Assembly (NCBI RefSeq): GCF_006384975.1
Contig: NZ_CP021645.1
Coordinates: forward strand, 3,314,001-3,378,000
Source of the DNA: Pseudomonas oryzihabitans
Lineage (GTDB): Bacteria > Pseudomonadota > Gammaproteobacteria > Pseudomonadales > Pseudomonadaceae
Direction of reading: 5' to 3'
Length of the DNA: 64,000 nucleotides
This document shows positions 1-9,673 of the stretch, one piece after another. Numbering within the stretch: the first letter of the stretch is position 1; the number at the start of each line of letters is the position of its first letter. The position numbers were made by a program, and so were the translations under genes. Below the pieces are notes generated by a model. It was given only the letters and a program-made list of their open reading frames with translations. It did not search any database and had not been told where the DNA came from.

Positions 1-689
1 GCCGAGAAGCTGAAGCACTCCACGTCCACCTCCAGCCGCAAGCCGCGCTTGGCCAGGCCTGTGACGATCACGCTACTCGTGCCCACCTGGGGGATGGTGA
101 CCATATGCCTGGCCTCCAGATAGCGCTCCAGCGTCAGCGGCGCCTGGCCATAACGCCCCTGGGCCCAGGCCAGGGCGACGAAGTCGTCGCTATAGAGGGC
201 CTCGCTGGGATGCTCGGCCGACAGCAGGATGTCCGGCGCGATGATCAGGTCGGCGTCGCCCCGATCGATCACCGCCCCCGGATCGCGCACCTGCGCCAGC
301 CACTTGAATCTCACGCTGGCCTGCTGCCGTGCGGCCTCGGCCAGCACCCGCGGCGCCAGCACCTGCAGGGTGTAGTCGGAGAGCACGATGCGGAATTCGC
401 GCTTGGAAGTCTGGGGATCGAAGTCCAGGTCGCTGGTGATCGCCGACTCGATGCGCACCAGGATCTCCCGCAGCGGCTGGCGCAACGACTCCGCCTTCGG
501 CGTCAGCTGCATCTGCCGGCCGACCTGCACCAGCAGCGGATCGTCGAAGTAGTCGCGCAGCCGGCGCAACGCCGACGACATGGCCGACTGGGTCAGGTGC
601 ATCTCGTCGCTGGCCTGGGTCACCGAGCGATAGGTCAGCAGCCGATCCAGGGCCACCAGCAGATTCAGATCCAAGCGACCGAAACGCAT
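1..689 (-). CDS. LysR-family transcriptional regulator (3' end cut by window)
   Basis: The frame runs leftward from an ATG at 689 with no stop before the window edge, so only about 229 N-terminal residues are visible. The start begins MRFGRLDLNLLVALDRLL and continues with a winged helix-turn-helix (SVTQASDEMHLTQSAMSSAL), the usual LysR N-terminus of the NodD-like subgroup. The beginning of the periplasmic-binding-like effector domain follows. An AAGGA ribosome site lies five bases before the ATG. It is divergent from the VOC/Rieske pair at 881-2210, so it probably controls that pair (inference). The effector is unknown; an aromatic compound is plausible given the target genes. Confidence 0.9.
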   Translation of the reverse strand, partial: MRFGRLDLNLLVALDRLLTYRSVTQASDEMHLTQSAMSSALRRLRDYFDDPLLVQVGRQMQLTPKAESLRQPLREILVRIESAITSDLDFDPQTSKREFRIVLSDYTLQVLAPRVLAEAARQQASVRFKWLAQVRDPGAVIDRGDADLIIAPDILLSAEHPSEALYSDDFVALAWAQGRYGQAPLTLERYLEARHMVTIPQVGTSSVIVTGLAKRGLRLEVDVECFSFS

Positions 690-880
690 CTTGTCCTTCC
701 CCAGGCTCATTGTTCTTGTTGAGGTCCGGCGCTCATCCGCTGTGGCGCCCGTGCGGCCCGAGTATCTATCCGGTCAATACGACGCATCAACAACTTCTGT
801 TTTCGCAAAACGCAGCCAATGCCTAGCCTCGCTACAGACCGCCCAAGGCGGCACGACTGAATTCTTGCGAGGACTCGACA

Positions 881-1810
881 ATGCGCATCATCGGCCCGGA
901 CGACATGGTATTCGGGGTAACGGACCTGGCGGCCAGCCGCACCTTCCTGCGGGACTTCGGACTCGACGAGGTGGCGCTCGCCGACGGCGGTTACCGCTTC
1001 GAGGCGCTCGACGGCACGGCCATCACCCTGCGCCCGGCCGACGATCCCGCCCTGCCCCCGCCGTTACCCACCACCAGCCAGTTACGCCAGACCATCTGGG
1101 GCTGCGCCGATCAGGCCGCGGTGGACGAGATCGCCGACGAACTGGGGCGCGACCGGCCGCTAGTCCGCCGGGAAGACGGCACCCTGGAATGCCGCGACGA
1201 CCTGGGTTTCGAGATCGCCTTTCGGGTCACCCACCGCCGGCCGCTGGACCTTGCGCCCGAGCGGGTCAATACCCCCGGAGCGGCCAGCGCGCGCCCGGCC
1301 AACGAACTGGGCAGCGACGGCAGCGTGGCGGCGCAACCGCACACCCTGTCGCATATCGTCTATTTCGTCCCGGACTACCGCAAGATGGAAGCTTTCTACC
1401 AGCGCCTGGGCTTCGTGGTGACCGACAGGTTCCTCGACGTCGGCCCCTTCATGCGCCCTCAGGCCAACGATGACCACCACTGCCTGTTCATGATCCAGAC
1501 CCCACCCTTCATGCAGGGCCTGGAGCACCTGGCCTTCCATATGAAGGGCCCCACCGAATTGATGCTGGCCGGGCACCGCCTGCAGAGCAAGGGCTACGAG
1601 ACCTTCTGGGGGCCGGGCCGGCACAACTTCGGCTCGAACTGGTTCTGGTACTTCAACTCGCCCCTGGGCGTGCACGTGGAATACGACGCCGACATGGACA
1701 AGCACGATGCCGACTGGCAACCGCGCAGTGCCGCGGCCAGCCCGGAGACCTCGCAGCTGTTCCTCTTCGAGGCGGTCGAAAAGTGGTATCCCAACGGCAA
1801 GCCCGCCTGA
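881..1810 (+). CDS. VOC-family extradiol-dioxygenase-like protein
   Basis: 309 residues with two glyoxalase/VOC modules (about 5-130 and 145-290), the layout of type I extradiol ring-cleavage dioxygenases such as 2,3-dihydroxybiphenyl dioxygenase. The C-terminal module keeps a credible 2-His-1-carboxylate metal site: His in PHTLSHIVYFV, His in GLEHLAFHM and Glu in HVEYDAD. A catechol-like substrate opened by Fe(II)/O2 is therefore likely, but the actual substrate cannot be read from sequence. It is followed after 7 bases by a Rieske protein and probably forms a two-gene operon under the divergent LysR gene. No ring hydroxylase, hydrolase or other meta-pathway gene is nearby, which is unusual for a ring-cleavage enzyme. 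Confidence 0.85.
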   Translation: MRIIGPDDMVFGVTDLAASRTFLRDFGLDEVALADGGYRFEALDGTAITLRPADDPALPPPLPTTSQLRQTIWGCADQAAVDEIADELGRDRPLVRREDGTLECRDDLGFEIAFRVTHRRPLDLAPERVNTPGAASARPANELGSDGSVAAQPHTLSHIVYFVPDYRKMEAFYQRLGFVVTDRFLDVGPFMRPQANDDHHCLFMIQTPPFMQGLEHLAFHMKGPTELMLAGHRLQSKGYETFWGPGRHNFGSNWFWYFNSPLGVHVEYDADMDKHDADWQPRSAAASPETSQLFLFEAVEKWYPNGKPA

Positions 1811-1817
1811 GGCGACG

Positions 1818-2210
1818 ATGAACATCGTTCCGCGCCCCATCGTCGAGCCACTGTGCCGGCTCGACGAGCTACCGGAACGCCGCTCGCGAGGTTTCGATCC
1901 GCTCGGCGAGGGACGGGACACCCTGTTCCTGGTCCGCCTGGAGGATCGCGTCTTCGCCTGGCGCAATGCCTGTCCGCACTACGAATTCGCCCGCATGGCC
2001 TGGAAAAAGGACGAGTTCCTCAATGCCGACCACAGCCTCATCCTCTGCGGCGCCCACGGGGCGCTGTTCGACATCGTCGACGGGCACTGCGTCAAAGGTC
2101 CTTGCGAAGGCCAGCGCCTGACCGCCGTGCCCCTGGAAGTGCGTGACGGCGCCATCTATATCCTCGGTGACTACGCCCCCGGCCTGCGCAAGCACCAGCC
2201 ACGCTCATAG
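1818..2210 (+). CDS. Rieske [2Fe-2S] protein
   Basis: 130 residues from the ATG at 1818, eight bases after the VOC stop. The Rieske ligands are visible as CPH near residue 51 and CGAH near residue 76 (C-x-H ... C-x2-H). The spacer between the two ligand pairs is about 22 residues, longer than the 16-17 typical of dioxygenase ferredoxins. The rest of the chain (DGHCVKGPCEGQRL, then VRDGAIYIL) fits the small ferredoxin fold. It probably passes electrons to an oxygenase encoded elsewhere, or it may protect or reactivate the iron of the neighbouring dioxygenase (inference). The last six bases overlap the convergent antiporter gene. Confidence 0.85.
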   Translation: MNIVPRPIVEPLCRLDELPERRSRGFDPLGEGRDTLFLVRLEDRVFAWRNACPHYEFARMAWKKDEFLNADHSLILCGAHGALFDIVDGHCVKGPCEGQRLTAVPLEVRDGAIYILGDYAPGLRKHQPRS

Positions 2211-3527
2211 CCACAGCACCGCCGCCCAGCCGAACACCAGCATCGGCAGGCTGAAGTGCAGGAAGGACGGCACCACGGTGTCCCAGATATGGCTGTGTTG
2301 GCCGTCCACGTTGAGCCCGGAGGTGGGGCCGAGGGTGGAATCCGAGGCCGGCGAGCCGGAATCGCCCAGGGCGCCGGCGGTGCCGATCAGGCAGACGATG
2401 GCCAGGGGCGAGAAGCCCAGGTGCAGGCACAGCGGGCCGAGGATGGCGGCGAGGATGGGTACGCTGGAGAAGGACGAGCCGATGCCCAGGGTCACCAGCA
2501 TGCCCAGCAGCAGCAGCAGCAGCAGTGCGCCCAGGGCGCGGTTGTCGCCGATCAAGCCCGCGGCGCTGGCCGCCAGGTCCTTGATCTGGCCGGTGGCGGT
2601 GAGCACCTCGGCGAAGCCACCAGCGGTGAGCATGATGAAGCCGATCACCGCCATCATCTTCGCGCCCTCGCTGAACAGGTCGTCCGCCTCGCGCCAGCGC
2701 ACCACTCCGGTGGCGGTGAAGACCACGAAGCCGACCAGGGCGCCGAGGATCATGGAATCCAGCCAGAGCTGCACGCCGAAGGCGGCGACCACGGCGATCA
2801 GCGCCACCGCCAGGGTGCGGCCATTGTAGGGCCGGTCGGCGCGCTCGGTGCGCGCCACCAGGCTCAGGTCATAGCGGCGTGGCCGGCGATAGCTGACGAA
2901 CACCGCCAACAGCAGCCCGACCACCATGCCCAGGGCGGGCAGGAACATGGCGCGGCTGGGGTCCACCCCGCTCACGTCCACCCCGGCACGCGAGACGCTG
3001 GCCAAGAGGATGTCGTGCAGGTAGAGGCTGCCGAAGCCCACCGGCAGGAACATGTAGGGGGCGATCAGGCCGAAGGTCATGACGCAGGACAGCCGCCGTC
3101 GATCCAGCTCCAGGCGCGTCAGCACATAGAGCAGCGGCGGCACCAGCAGCGGGATGAAGGCGATGTGGATGGGCAGGATGTTTTGCGAGGCGATGGACAC
3201 CGCCAAGAGCAACCCGAGCAGGGCCCAGCGCAACGAACGGCCATCCTGGGCGGCCTGCCGCTCCATCAGCGCCAGCGCCCGGTCGGCCAGCATATGGGCC
3301 AGCCCCGACTGGCTGATGGCCACGGCGAAGGCGCCCAGCAGCGCATAGGAAAGCGCCACCTTGGCGCCGTTACCCAGGCCGGCGTTGAAGGCCAGCAGGG
3401 TGCCCTCCAGCCCGAGCCCGCCCACCAACCCGCCAGCGACCGCACCGGCGATCATCGCCACCACCACATGTACCCGGGACAGACTCAGCACCAGCATGAG
3501 CCCCACCGCTACCACCACCGCATTCAT
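2205..3527 (-). CDS. Na+/H+ antiporter family membrane protein
   Basis: 440 residues with about 11-12 hydrophobic segments over the whole length. The conserved C-terminal patch GALGDSGSPASDSTLGPTSG matches the NhaC/putative Na+/H+ antiporter family. It should exchange cations for protons in the inner membrane, but the ion is not established by sequence. The ATG at 3527 is preferred over the GTG one codon earlier because GGAG lies six bases upstream. It is a single gene whose 3' end overlaps the Rieske gene by six bases in convergent orientation, so no terminator fits between them. Confidence 0.8.
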   Translation of the reverse strand: MNAVVVAVGLMLVLSLSRVHVVVAMIAGAVAGGLVGGLGLEGTLLAFNAGLGNGAKVALSYALLGAFAVAISQSGLAHMLADRALALMERQAAQDGRSLRWALLGLLLAVSIASQNILPIHIAFIPLLVPPLLYVLTRLELDRRRLSCVMTFGLIAPYMFLPVGFGSLYLHDILLASVSRAGVDVSGVDPSRAMFLPALGMVVGLLLAVFVSYRRPRRYDLSLVARTERADRPYNGRTLAVALIAVVAAFGVQLWLDSMILGALVGFVVFTATGVVRWREADDLFSEGAKMMAVIGFIMLTAGGFAEVLTATGQIKDLAASAAGLIGDNRALGALLLLLLLGMLVTLGIGSSFSSVPILAAILGPLCLHLGFSPLAIVCLIGTAGALGDSGSPASDSTLGPTSGLNVDGQHSHIWDTVVPSFLHFSLPMLVFGWAAVLWL

Positions 3528-3838
3528 CACCGACTCCGCACCACAAAAGGGCGCGCACTCTGCCGCAGCCGGCTACGGGCGTCAAAGGCAGAGGATGGAT
3601 GGGCGGTGGATTGGCTTTATCCACAGCAGGCCGAGTGATGCGGGGGTGGAAAAGCCAGCGACAGCCAACGGAGTGGGCATCCGCACAGACCCTCCCTCTG
3701 GCTCCAAGCGAGATCGCGACGGGCTTCCCCCATCTATAGAAAGGAATCGCGACCTTATAGCCAATTCGTACTGAACCTTCCGGGCCGCGAAGGCGTCTGA
3801 CTCGGACCTTTCAAGGTCATGACAAGGATGACTTGCCC
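3528..3838. other. intergenic region, no gene seen
   Basis: About 310 bases between the divergently transcribed antiporter and the small DUF3509-like gene. No convincing coding frame, tRNA or long hairpin is visible. The interval presumably carries the two promoters. The stretch near 3735-3770 (TATAGAAAGG, TTATAGCC) is the most AT-rich part and the likeliest promoter zone for the rightward gene, but no clear -35/-10 pair was found. Confidence 0.4.
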
Positions 3839-4123
3839 ATGGAACATGCCATCGATGAGCTGATCACCGCCTTCAGCCCACATTCCTGCCTGGCCGTTCC
3901 CCGACGCGCCGACCGGACCCTGTTGTTCACCATCACCGATACCGCCCGTGCGATCACGGTGACCAAGGCCATCCCCTTGTGCAGCCTCGAATGCAAGACC
4001 TCTCTGGCCACGGTGATCAAGGATCTGCAACGCGACCTGGATCGAGCAGCAGGCGCCCTGAGTAGCGAAAGTCTCGCCGACCTACGCCAACGCGGCCCAC
4101 GGGTGCAGCGGTTCGATATCTGA
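3839..4123 (+). CDS. small DUF3509-like protein
   Basis: 94 residues starting MEHAIDELITAFSPHSC, with AAGGAT placed about nine bases before the ATG. A TTG two codons upstream is a possible alternative start. The pattern of an N-terminal amphipathic helix, then PRRADRTLLFTITDT, then a C-terminal helix ending DLQRDLDRAAG resembles the DUF3509 family of small Pseudomonas proteins. The family assignment is by eye and moderate. No function is known. It stands alone between the antiporter promoter region and a REP cluster. Confidence 0.65.
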   Translation: MEHAIDELITAFSPHSCLAVPRRADRTLLFTITDTARAITVTKAIPLCSLECKTSLATVIKDLQRDLDRAAGALSSESLADLRQRGPRVQRFDI

Positions 4124-4177
4124 GGGCGCTTTGGCGAAGGGGTTGGGAAACGCGGTGGTTTTCTAGGGACAGGGTCT

Positions 4178-4314
4178 GATCGCGGCCATGGCGGTCCGCC
4201 GATGCGGCCGCTCCTACGGGACATTGTAGAAGCAACTGTCTTGATCGCGTATCGCGGCCATGGGCCGCTCCTACAATGGCATCTGTGCCAGTAGGAGCGG
4301 CCCATGGCCGCGAT
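4178..4314. repeat. REP cluster with perfect 24-bp inverted pair
   Basis: Three REP-type units built on ATCGCGGCCATGG...GCCGCTCCTAC. Positions 4251-4274 and 4291-4314 are exact reverse complements separated by 16 bases, so the transcript can form a long hairpin. A diverged third unit lies at 4178-4219. Related GTAGGAGCGGCC sequence recurs at 39114. The placement between genes and the pairing are typical of Pseudomonas REP/BIME elements. Confidence 0.8.
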
Positions 4315-4333
4315 TGCCGCTGCTAACCAGGCT

Positions 4334-4368
4334 CCCTCACCCCTGCCCTCTCCCAAAGGGAGAGGGGG
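4334..4368. repeat. dispersed CCCTCACCC/CCCTCTCCC palindromic repeat, copy 1
   Basis: The unit begins CCCTCACCCCT and ends in CCCTCTCCC-AAA-GGGAGAGGG. It is one of seven copies of the same roughly 35-bp element in this window. It lies just after the 3' end of xylH. Confidence 0.75.
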
Positions 4369-4394
4369 CGGTCAGGCGCGGTGGATAAGTCCGA

Positions 4395-5531
4395 TCAGCG
4401 CCGCCCCGTCCGGGTACTGACGTCTACCCAGACGGCCAGGACCAGGATGCCGCCCTTGACGATCATCTGCCAGTAGCTGTCCACATCGAGCATGGACATG
4501 CCGTTATCCAGGCTGGCGATCACCAGGGCGCCGAGCAGGGCGCCGTAGACGGTGCCGGAGCCGCCGCGCATGGAGGTGCCGCCGATGAAGCAGGCGGCGA
4601 TGGCGTCCAGTTCGCCCATGGTGCCGGCCGAGGGCGAGCCGGCGGCCAGGCGGGCGGTGTTGACCAGGCCGGCCAGGGCGCACATCACGCCCATGAGGCC
4701 GAAGATGCCCAGCTTGATCGCCTGGACGTTGATGCCCGACAGCCGGGTGGCTTCCAGGTTGCTGCCCACCGCATAGATACGCCGGCCGAACACCGTCTGG
4801 CTGGTGATGTAGCTGAACACCCCCAGCAGCACCAGCAGGATCAGCACCGGCACCGGGATGCCATCGTAGCGGTTGAGGGTCTGGATGAACGCGGCCAGCA
4901 CCACCCCGATCACCGCCACCCGCAGCACGTCGCGCCACAGCGGCGCCAGGGCGAGGTCCAGGGCCTTGCGCTTGCTGCGCTGGCGCCAGGTGAGGACGAT
5001 GGCCAGGCCGAACAGCAGCACGCCCAGGGCGCTGCCCACGGCCGGCGGCAGATAGCCCTGGCCGAGGTAGACCAGTTCCGGCGACACCGGGGCGACGGTG
5101 ACGCCGCCGGTGAGTCCGAGCAGCACGCCGCGAAAGGCCAGCATGCCGCCGAGACCGACGATAAAGGACGGTATCCCCCGATAGGCACTCAGGTAGCCGT
5201 TGATCAGGCCGATCAGCAGCCCACCGGCGGCCACCGCCAGTAGGGTGATCGGCAGGGGCACGTGGTAGGTGACGTCGAGTATCGCGGCCACACCGCCGAG
5301 CAGGCCCAGCTGCGAGCCGACCGAGAGGTCGATCTCGCCGGCGATGATCACCAGCACCATGCCGCAGGCGAGGATGCCGGTGATGGACATCTGCCGCAGC
5401 AGGTTGGAGAGGTTGCGCGGGGTGACGAAACCGCCCTCGGTCTGCCAGCTGAAGAACAGCCAGATCAGGGCCACGGCGATCAGCAGGGCGAGCATCTTGT
5501 AACGAGTGAACAGCTGTTTCACGGCGTGCAT
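4395..5531 (-). CDS. xylH: D-xylose ABC transporter permease XylH
   Basis: 378 residues with about ten membrane segments. It matches the BPD_transp_2 (ribose/xylose) permease family, including the loop EIDLSVGSQLGL near residues 65-80 and the GGTSMRGGSGTVYGALLGA motif near the C-terminus. It forms the inner-membrane channel for xylose with XylG and XylF. Its ATG overlaps the xylG stop by one base (TGATG), indicating translational coupling. It is the last gene of the xylAFGH operon. The 3' side holds a palindromic repeat at 4334-4368 and a REP cluster beyond it. Confidence 0.93.
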   Translation of the reverse strand: MHAVKQLFTRYKMLALLIAVALIWLFFSWQTEGGFVTPRNLSNLLRQMSITGILACGMVLVIIAGEIDLSVGSQLGLLGGVAAILDVTYHVPLPITLLAVAAGGLLIGLINGYLSAYRGIPSFIVGLGGMLAFRGVLLGLTGGVTVAPVSPELVYLGQGYLPPAVGSALGVLLFGLAIVLTWRQRSKRKALDLALAPLWRDVLRVAVIGVVLAAFIQTLNRYDGIPVPVLILLVLLGVFSYITSQTVFGRRIYAVGSNLEATRLSGINVQAIKLGIFGLMGVMCALAGLVNTARLAAGSPSAGTMGELDAIAACFIGGTSMRGGSGTVYGALLGALVIASLDNGMSMLDVDSYWQMIVKGGILVLAVWVDVSTRTGRR

Positions 5532-7087
5532 CAGAAGTGCTCCCGGGCTTGGGCGACCGCCCGTTCGGTGGTGCCCAGGGCGGCGGCCAGTACGCGCTCC
5601 TGGGTCAGGTTCTCGTTGGGGAAATCGCCGCGCAGCCGGCCTTCGCCGAGCACCAGCACCCGGTCGGAGACGCCGAGCACCTCGGCCAGCTCCGAGGAGA
5701 CCATGACGATGGCCACACCCTCGGCAGCCAGCAGGCCGATCAGGCGATAGATCTCGTACTTGGCACCGACGTCGACGCCCCGGGTGGGCTCGTCGAGGAT
5801 CAGCACCTTGGGCCGCGCCAGCAGCATCTTGGAGAGCACCGCCTTCTGCTGGTTACCCCCGGAGAGACCGGTGATGGGCAGGAAGGGGCTGCTGGTCTTG
5901 AGTTGCAGCCGGGCGATCTCGGTGTCGATGCAGGACAGTTCCGCCTCGCCGTCGATGCGGCTCAGGTGGGCGAATCTATCCAGCACCGTGAGGGTGATGT
6001 TCGAGCCCACGCCGAGGTCGGGAATGATGCCCTGCCGCTTGCGATCCTCCGGCACCAGGCAGAGACCGGCGCGAATGGACCTCAGCGGCGTGCGGGTGTC
6101 GATGCGCTGGCCGTTGAGCCAGACCTCGCCCTCGTAGCGGCCGTCGTAGGCGCCGAAGATGGCCGAGACCAGCTCGGTGCGCCCGGCGCCCACCAATCCG
6201 GCGATGCCGAGGATCTCGCCGGCGCGCACGGCGAAGGAGACGTCATCGACTCTCTTGCGCTGGGGGTTGTCGACGTCCAGGCAGGTGAAGTGGCGCGCCT
6301 CGAAGATCACCTCGCCGATCTCGTGGGGGATCTGCGGATAGAGGTTGGTCATGGCGCGGCCGACCATCTGAGTGATGATACGGTCGATGTCCATCTCGGC
6401 CATCGGCGTGGTGGCGATGTGCTTGCCATCGCGGATCACCGTGATGGTGTCGCAGATGGCCGCCACCTCGTCGAGCTTGTGCGAGATGTAGACGCAGGCC
6501 ACCCCTTGCGCCTTGAGGTCGCGGATGATGTCCAGCAGCACGGCGATCTCGGAGGTGGTGAGCGCCGAGGTCGGTTCGTCGAGGATCAACAGCCGGGCGT
6601 TCTTGTTCAGCGCCTTGGCGATCTCCACCAGTTGCTGCAGGCCGCCACCGTATTGGGATACCGGCAGAGCCACGTTCATGTCCGGCACCTTGAGCCGACG
6701 CATCAGCTCGGCCGAGCGCTGCAGCATGGTGGGGTAGTCCAGCCGGCCGCCGAAACGGCGCGGCTCGTGGCCCATGAAGATGTTCTCGGCCACGGAAAGA
6801 TCGGGTACCAGAGTCAGTTCCTGGTGGATGATGACGATGCCGGCCGCCTCGGACTCGGCGATGGAATGGGCTTCCAGGGGCCGCCCGTCCCAGCGGATCT
6901 CGCCTTCCCAGGTACCGTGGGGATAGACCGCCGAGAGCACCTTCATCAGGGTGGACTTGCCGGCGCCGTTCTCGCCGCACAGCCCTACGCATTCGCCCGG
7001 ACGCACCTTGAGATCGATGCCGTCCAACGCCCGCACCCCGCCGAAGCTCTTGGCGATGCCGTGCATTTCCAACAGATAGTCGGCCAT
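5531..7087 (-). CDS. xylG: D-xylose ABC transporter ATP-binding protein XylG
   Basis: 518 residues with two ABC modules in tandem, as in sugar importers of the RbsA/XylG type. The first has an intact Walker A ([12 protein letters not shown], about residue 38), a Q-loop and [10 protein letters not shown]. The second has a degenerate Walker A ([10 protein letters not shown]) but a canonical LSGGNQQK signature and [10 protein letters not shown]. It hydrolyses ATP on the cytoplasmic face to drive xylose uptake. It lies between xylF (about 60 bases upstream) and xylH (1-base overlap). The gene order and the paired xylA identify the substrate as xylose. Confidence 0.94.
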   Translation of the reverse strand: MADYLLEMHGIAKSFGGVRALDGIDLKVRPGECVGLCGENGAGKSTLMKVLSAVYPHGTWEGEIRWDGRPLEAHSIAESEAAGIVIIHQELTLVPDLSVAENIFMGHEPRRFGGRLDYPTMLQRSAELMRRLKVPDMNVALPVSQYGGGLQQLVEIAKALNKNARLLILDEPTSALTTSEIAVLLDIIRDLKAQGVACVYISHKLDEVAAICDTITVIRDGKHIATTPMAEMDIDRIITQMVGRAMTNLYPQIPHEIGEVIFEARHFTCLDVDNPQRKRVDDVSFAVRAGEILGIAGLVGAGRTELVSAIFGAYDGRYEGEVWLNGQRIDTRTPLRSIRAGLCLVPEDRKRQGIIPDLGVGSNITLTVLDRFAHLSRIDGEAELSCIDTEIARLQLKTSSPFLPITGLSGGNQQKAVLSKMLLARPKVLILDEPTRGVDVGAKYEIYRLIGLLAAEGVAIVMVSSELAEVLGVSDRVLVLGEGRLRGDFPNENLTQERVLAAALGTTERAVAQAREHF

Positions 7088-7150
7088 GGCCGCTCCTCGC
7101 CCAGAAGCCGCCCGACGCGAGGCGTCAGGCGGCCAGCCGGTGACCAGTGG

Positions 7151-8152
7151 TTATTTGCCGTCGATCTGGGCCTGGGTGTAGAAGCCGTCCTTGACCAGCA
7201 ACTCGACGTTGTCCTTGGTCAGCTCGGTCGGCGTGAGCAGCACGGTGTCGACCTTCTTGGTGCCGTTGTCGTAGGTGGAATTGAAGCCCGGCTTCTCGCC
7301 GCGCACCAGTTGCACCGACAGCTTGGCCGCCTCGGAGGCGATCAGCTTGAGCGGCTTGTAGACGGTCATGGTCTGGGTGCCGGCGATCACCCGCTTGATG
7401 GCGGCGAGGTCGGCGTCCTGGCCGGACACGGCGACCTTGCCGGCCAGCTTCTGCGCGGCCAGGGCCTGGATGGCGCCGCCCGCGGTGGCGTCGTTGGAGG
7501 CGACGATGCCGTCGATCTTGTTGTCGTTGGCGGTCAGAGCGTTCTCGACGATGGCCAGGGCCTCGGTCGGGTTCCACTCCTTCACCCACTGCTGGCCAAC
7601 GATCTTGACGTCGCCCTTGTCGATGGCCGGCTGCAGGACCTTCATCTGGCCCTGGCGGAGGATCTTGGCGTTGTTGTCGGTGGGGGCGCCGCCGAGCAGG
7701 AAGTAATTGCCCTTGGGCTGGGCCTTGAGCACGCCACCCGCCTGCATCTCGCCGACCTTCTCGTTATCGAAGGAGATATAGGCGTCGATGTCGGCGTTGA
7801 GGATCAGGCGGTCGTAGGAGATCACCTTGACCCCGGCCTTCTTGGCCTCGGCCACCACGTTGTTCAGCACCGTGGCGTTGAAGGGCACGATGACGATGGC
7901 GTCCACCCCGCGCGAGATCAGGTTCTCGATCTGCGACAGCTGGCGCTGCTCGTTGGCATCGGCGGATTGCACATAGACCTTGGCACCGAGTTGCTCGGCG
8001 GCGGCGACGAAATAGTCGCGGTCACGGGCCCAGCGCTCCAGGCGCAGGTCGTCGATGGAGAAACCGATCTTGGGATGCTGGGCGTCGGCCTGGGCGAAAC
8101 CGGTGGTGCAGAGGGCGAGCAGACCTGCGAGCAGGGTGGTCTTGAAGTTCAT
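7151..8152 (-). CDS. xylF: D-xylose-binding periplasmic protein XylF
   Basis: 333 residues. The start chosen is ATG 8152 (MNFKTTLLAGLLALCTTGFA), which gives a clean signal peptide cleaved near AQA|DAQ. An upstream in-frame extension would spoil that signal. The mature protein has the periplasmic-binding-protein I fold (KIGFSIDDLRLERWARDRD at the N-terminus, then IVASNDATAGG and VSGQDADLAAI). It captures xylose and delivers it to XylH/XylG. A GC-rich hairpin separates it from xylA; it may stabilise or set the level of its message. Confidence 0.94.
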   Translation of the reverse strand: MNFKTTLLAGLLALCTTGFAQADAQHPKIGFSIDDLRLERWARDRDYFVAAAEQLGAKVYVQSADANEQRQLSQIENLISRGVDAIVIVPFNATVLNNVVAEAKKAGVKVISYDRLILNADIDAYISFDNEKVGEMQAGGVLKAQPKGNYFLLGGAPTDNNAKILRQGQMKVLQPAIDKGDVKIVGQQWVKEWNPTEALAIVENALTANDNKIDGIVASNDATAGGAIQALAAQKLAGKVAVSGQDADLAAIKRVIAGTQTMTVYKPLKLIASEAAKLSVQLVRGEKPGFNSTYDNGTKKVDTVLLTPTELTKDNVELLVKDGFYTQAQIDGK

Positions 8153-8227
8153 GATTGCGTCCTTCGTTATTGTTGTTGTGGAGCGGTGAAACGGCTCTGA
8201 GTGTAACGATTCAGCAGTGTTGTACAA

Positions 8228-8260
8228 GCGGGCCAGAACGGCTTTTTTGTGCTGGCCCGC
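8228..8260 (-). other. hairpin between xylA and xylF
   Basis: GCGGGCCAG (8228-8236) pairs with CTGGCCCGC (8252-8260) around a 15-base loop. It lies 10 bases beyond the xylA stop in the transcribed direction. There is no T-run after the stem on the minus strand, so it looks like an intercistronic stem or partial terminator rather than the end of the operon. Confidence 0.55.
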
Positions 8261-8269
8261 TCAATGGCC

Positions 8270-9586
8270 TCAACGGTAGAGGTAGCGGTTGACGATGCCT
8301 TCGAGCAATTCCTGGCGACCGCTCACCGGCTGGGGCGCAAGCCCCTGGGTGAAGGTGTGCTCGGCCAGTTGCGCAAGGTTCAGTTGGCCCGCGAGGATGC
8401 GCTGGCCCAGGGCCTGGTCCCAACCGGCATAGCGCTCGGCCTTGAACTTGCCCAGCGGGTCGTCCTGCAGCAGCGCCGCGGCGCGCTCCAGCGACAACGC
8501 CAGGGTGTCCATGGCGGCCACGTGGCCATGGAACAGATCCACCTCGTCCAGGCTCTGGCGCCGCACCTTGGCATCGAAGTTGAAGCCGCCGCGGGTGAAG
8601 CCGCCGCCCTTGAGGATCTCGTAGATCGCCAGGGTCATTTCCTCGACGCTGTTGGGGAACTGGTCGGTGTCCCAGCCGTTCTGCGGATCGCCGCGGTTGG
8701 CGTCGATGCTGCCGAACACCCCCAGGGCCACGGCGCTGGCGATCTCGTGCTGGAAGCTGTGGCCGGCCAGGGTGGCGTGGTTGGCCTCGATGTTGACCTT
8801 GATCTCCTTCTCCAGCCCGAATTGCTGCAGAAAGCCGAAGACGGTGGCCACGTCGTAGTCGTATTGGTGCTTGGTCGGCTCCTGGGGCTTGGGCTCGATC
8901 AGCAGGTCGCCCTGGAAGCCGATGCGGTGCTTGTGTTCCACCACCAGTTGCATGAAGCGACCCAGTTGTTCGCGCTCGCGCTTGAGGTCGGTGTTGAGCA
9001 GCGTCTCGTAACCTTCGCGACCGCCCCAGAGCACATAGTTCTCGCCGCCCAGGCGGTGGGTGGCGTTCATCGCCGTGCAGACCTGGGTGGCAGCGCAGGC
9101 GAAGATCTCGGGATTGGGATTGGTAGCGGCGCCGGCCGCGTAGCGCGGGTGGCTGAAGCAGTTGGCGGTACCCCACAGCAGCTTGACGCCGGTCTCGCTC
9201 TGGTGGTGCTCCAGCTCGTCCACCAGGCGGGCGAAGTTCTCACGGTATTCGGCGAAGCTGGCACCCTCGGGGGCGACGTCGGTGTCGTGGAAGCAGTAGT
9301 AGTCGACGCCCAGCTTGCTGAAGAATTCGAAGGCGGCGGCGGCCTTGGCGCGCGCCTGATCGAGGGGCTCGCCGGCGGCCTGCCAGGGACGCTGGAAGGT
9401 GCCCTGGCCGAAGACATCGCTACCCGGCCAGACGAAGGTGTGCCAGTAGCAGACGGCCATGCGCAGGTGTTCGCGCATCGGCTTGCCGAGCACCAGGCGG
9501 TCGGCTTCGTAGTGGCGGAAGGCGAACGGGGAATCGCTGTCGGGACCGGCGTAGCGGACCTTGTCGACGTTCGGGAAGTAAGGCAT
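8270..9586 (-). CDS. xylA: xylose isomerase
   Basis: 438 residues, the usual length for class II xylose isomerases, from the ATG at 9586 ([14 protein letters not shown]). Family signatures are visible: [10 protein letters not shown] near residue 100, [18 protein letters not shown] near 230 carrying a metal-ligand Glu, and [14 protein letters not shown] and [14 protein letters not shown] with further metal and catalytic residues. It converts D-xylose to D-xylulose in the cytoplasm. It is the first gene of the operon and diverges from xylR across about 185 bases. No xylulokinase gene accompanies it. Confidence 0.96.
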   Translation of the reverse strand: MPYFPNVDKVRYAGPDSDSPFAFRHYEADRLVLGKPMREHLRMAVCYWHTFVWPGSDVFGQGTFQRPWQAAGEPLDQARAKAAAAFEFFSKLGVDYYCFHDTDVAPEGASFAEYRENFARLVDELEHHQSETGVKLLWGTANCFSHPRYAAGAATNPNPEIFACAATQVCTAMNATHRLGGENYVLWGGREGYETLLNTDLKREREQLGRFMQLVVEHKHRIGFQGDLLIEPKPQEPTKHQYDYDVATVFGFLQQFGLEKEIKVNIEANHATLAGHSFQHEIASAVALGVFGSIDANRGDPQNGWDTDQFPNSVEEMTLAIYEILKGGGFTRGGFNFDAKVRRQSLDEVDLFHGHVAAMDTLALSLERAAALLQDDPLGKFKAERYAGWDQALGQRILAGQLNLAQLAEHTFTQGLAPQPVSGRQELLEGIVNRYLYR

Positions 9587-9673
9587 CGCGTTGTCCTTGT
9601 TCTTATCGTTCGCACCCGGCACGGCGTGCCGGCTTGCCCTGATGGTAGCGCCGCCACCTGGGCTGCCTATTGT

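Noticed and set aside
5537..8200. A very long open frame of 887 codons on the plus strand opposite xylG/xylF
   Set aside because: It lies entirely opposite well-defined xyl genes, is rich in Gln/Asp/His/Leu/Gly as expected of a high-GC antisense frame, and has no recognisable domain.
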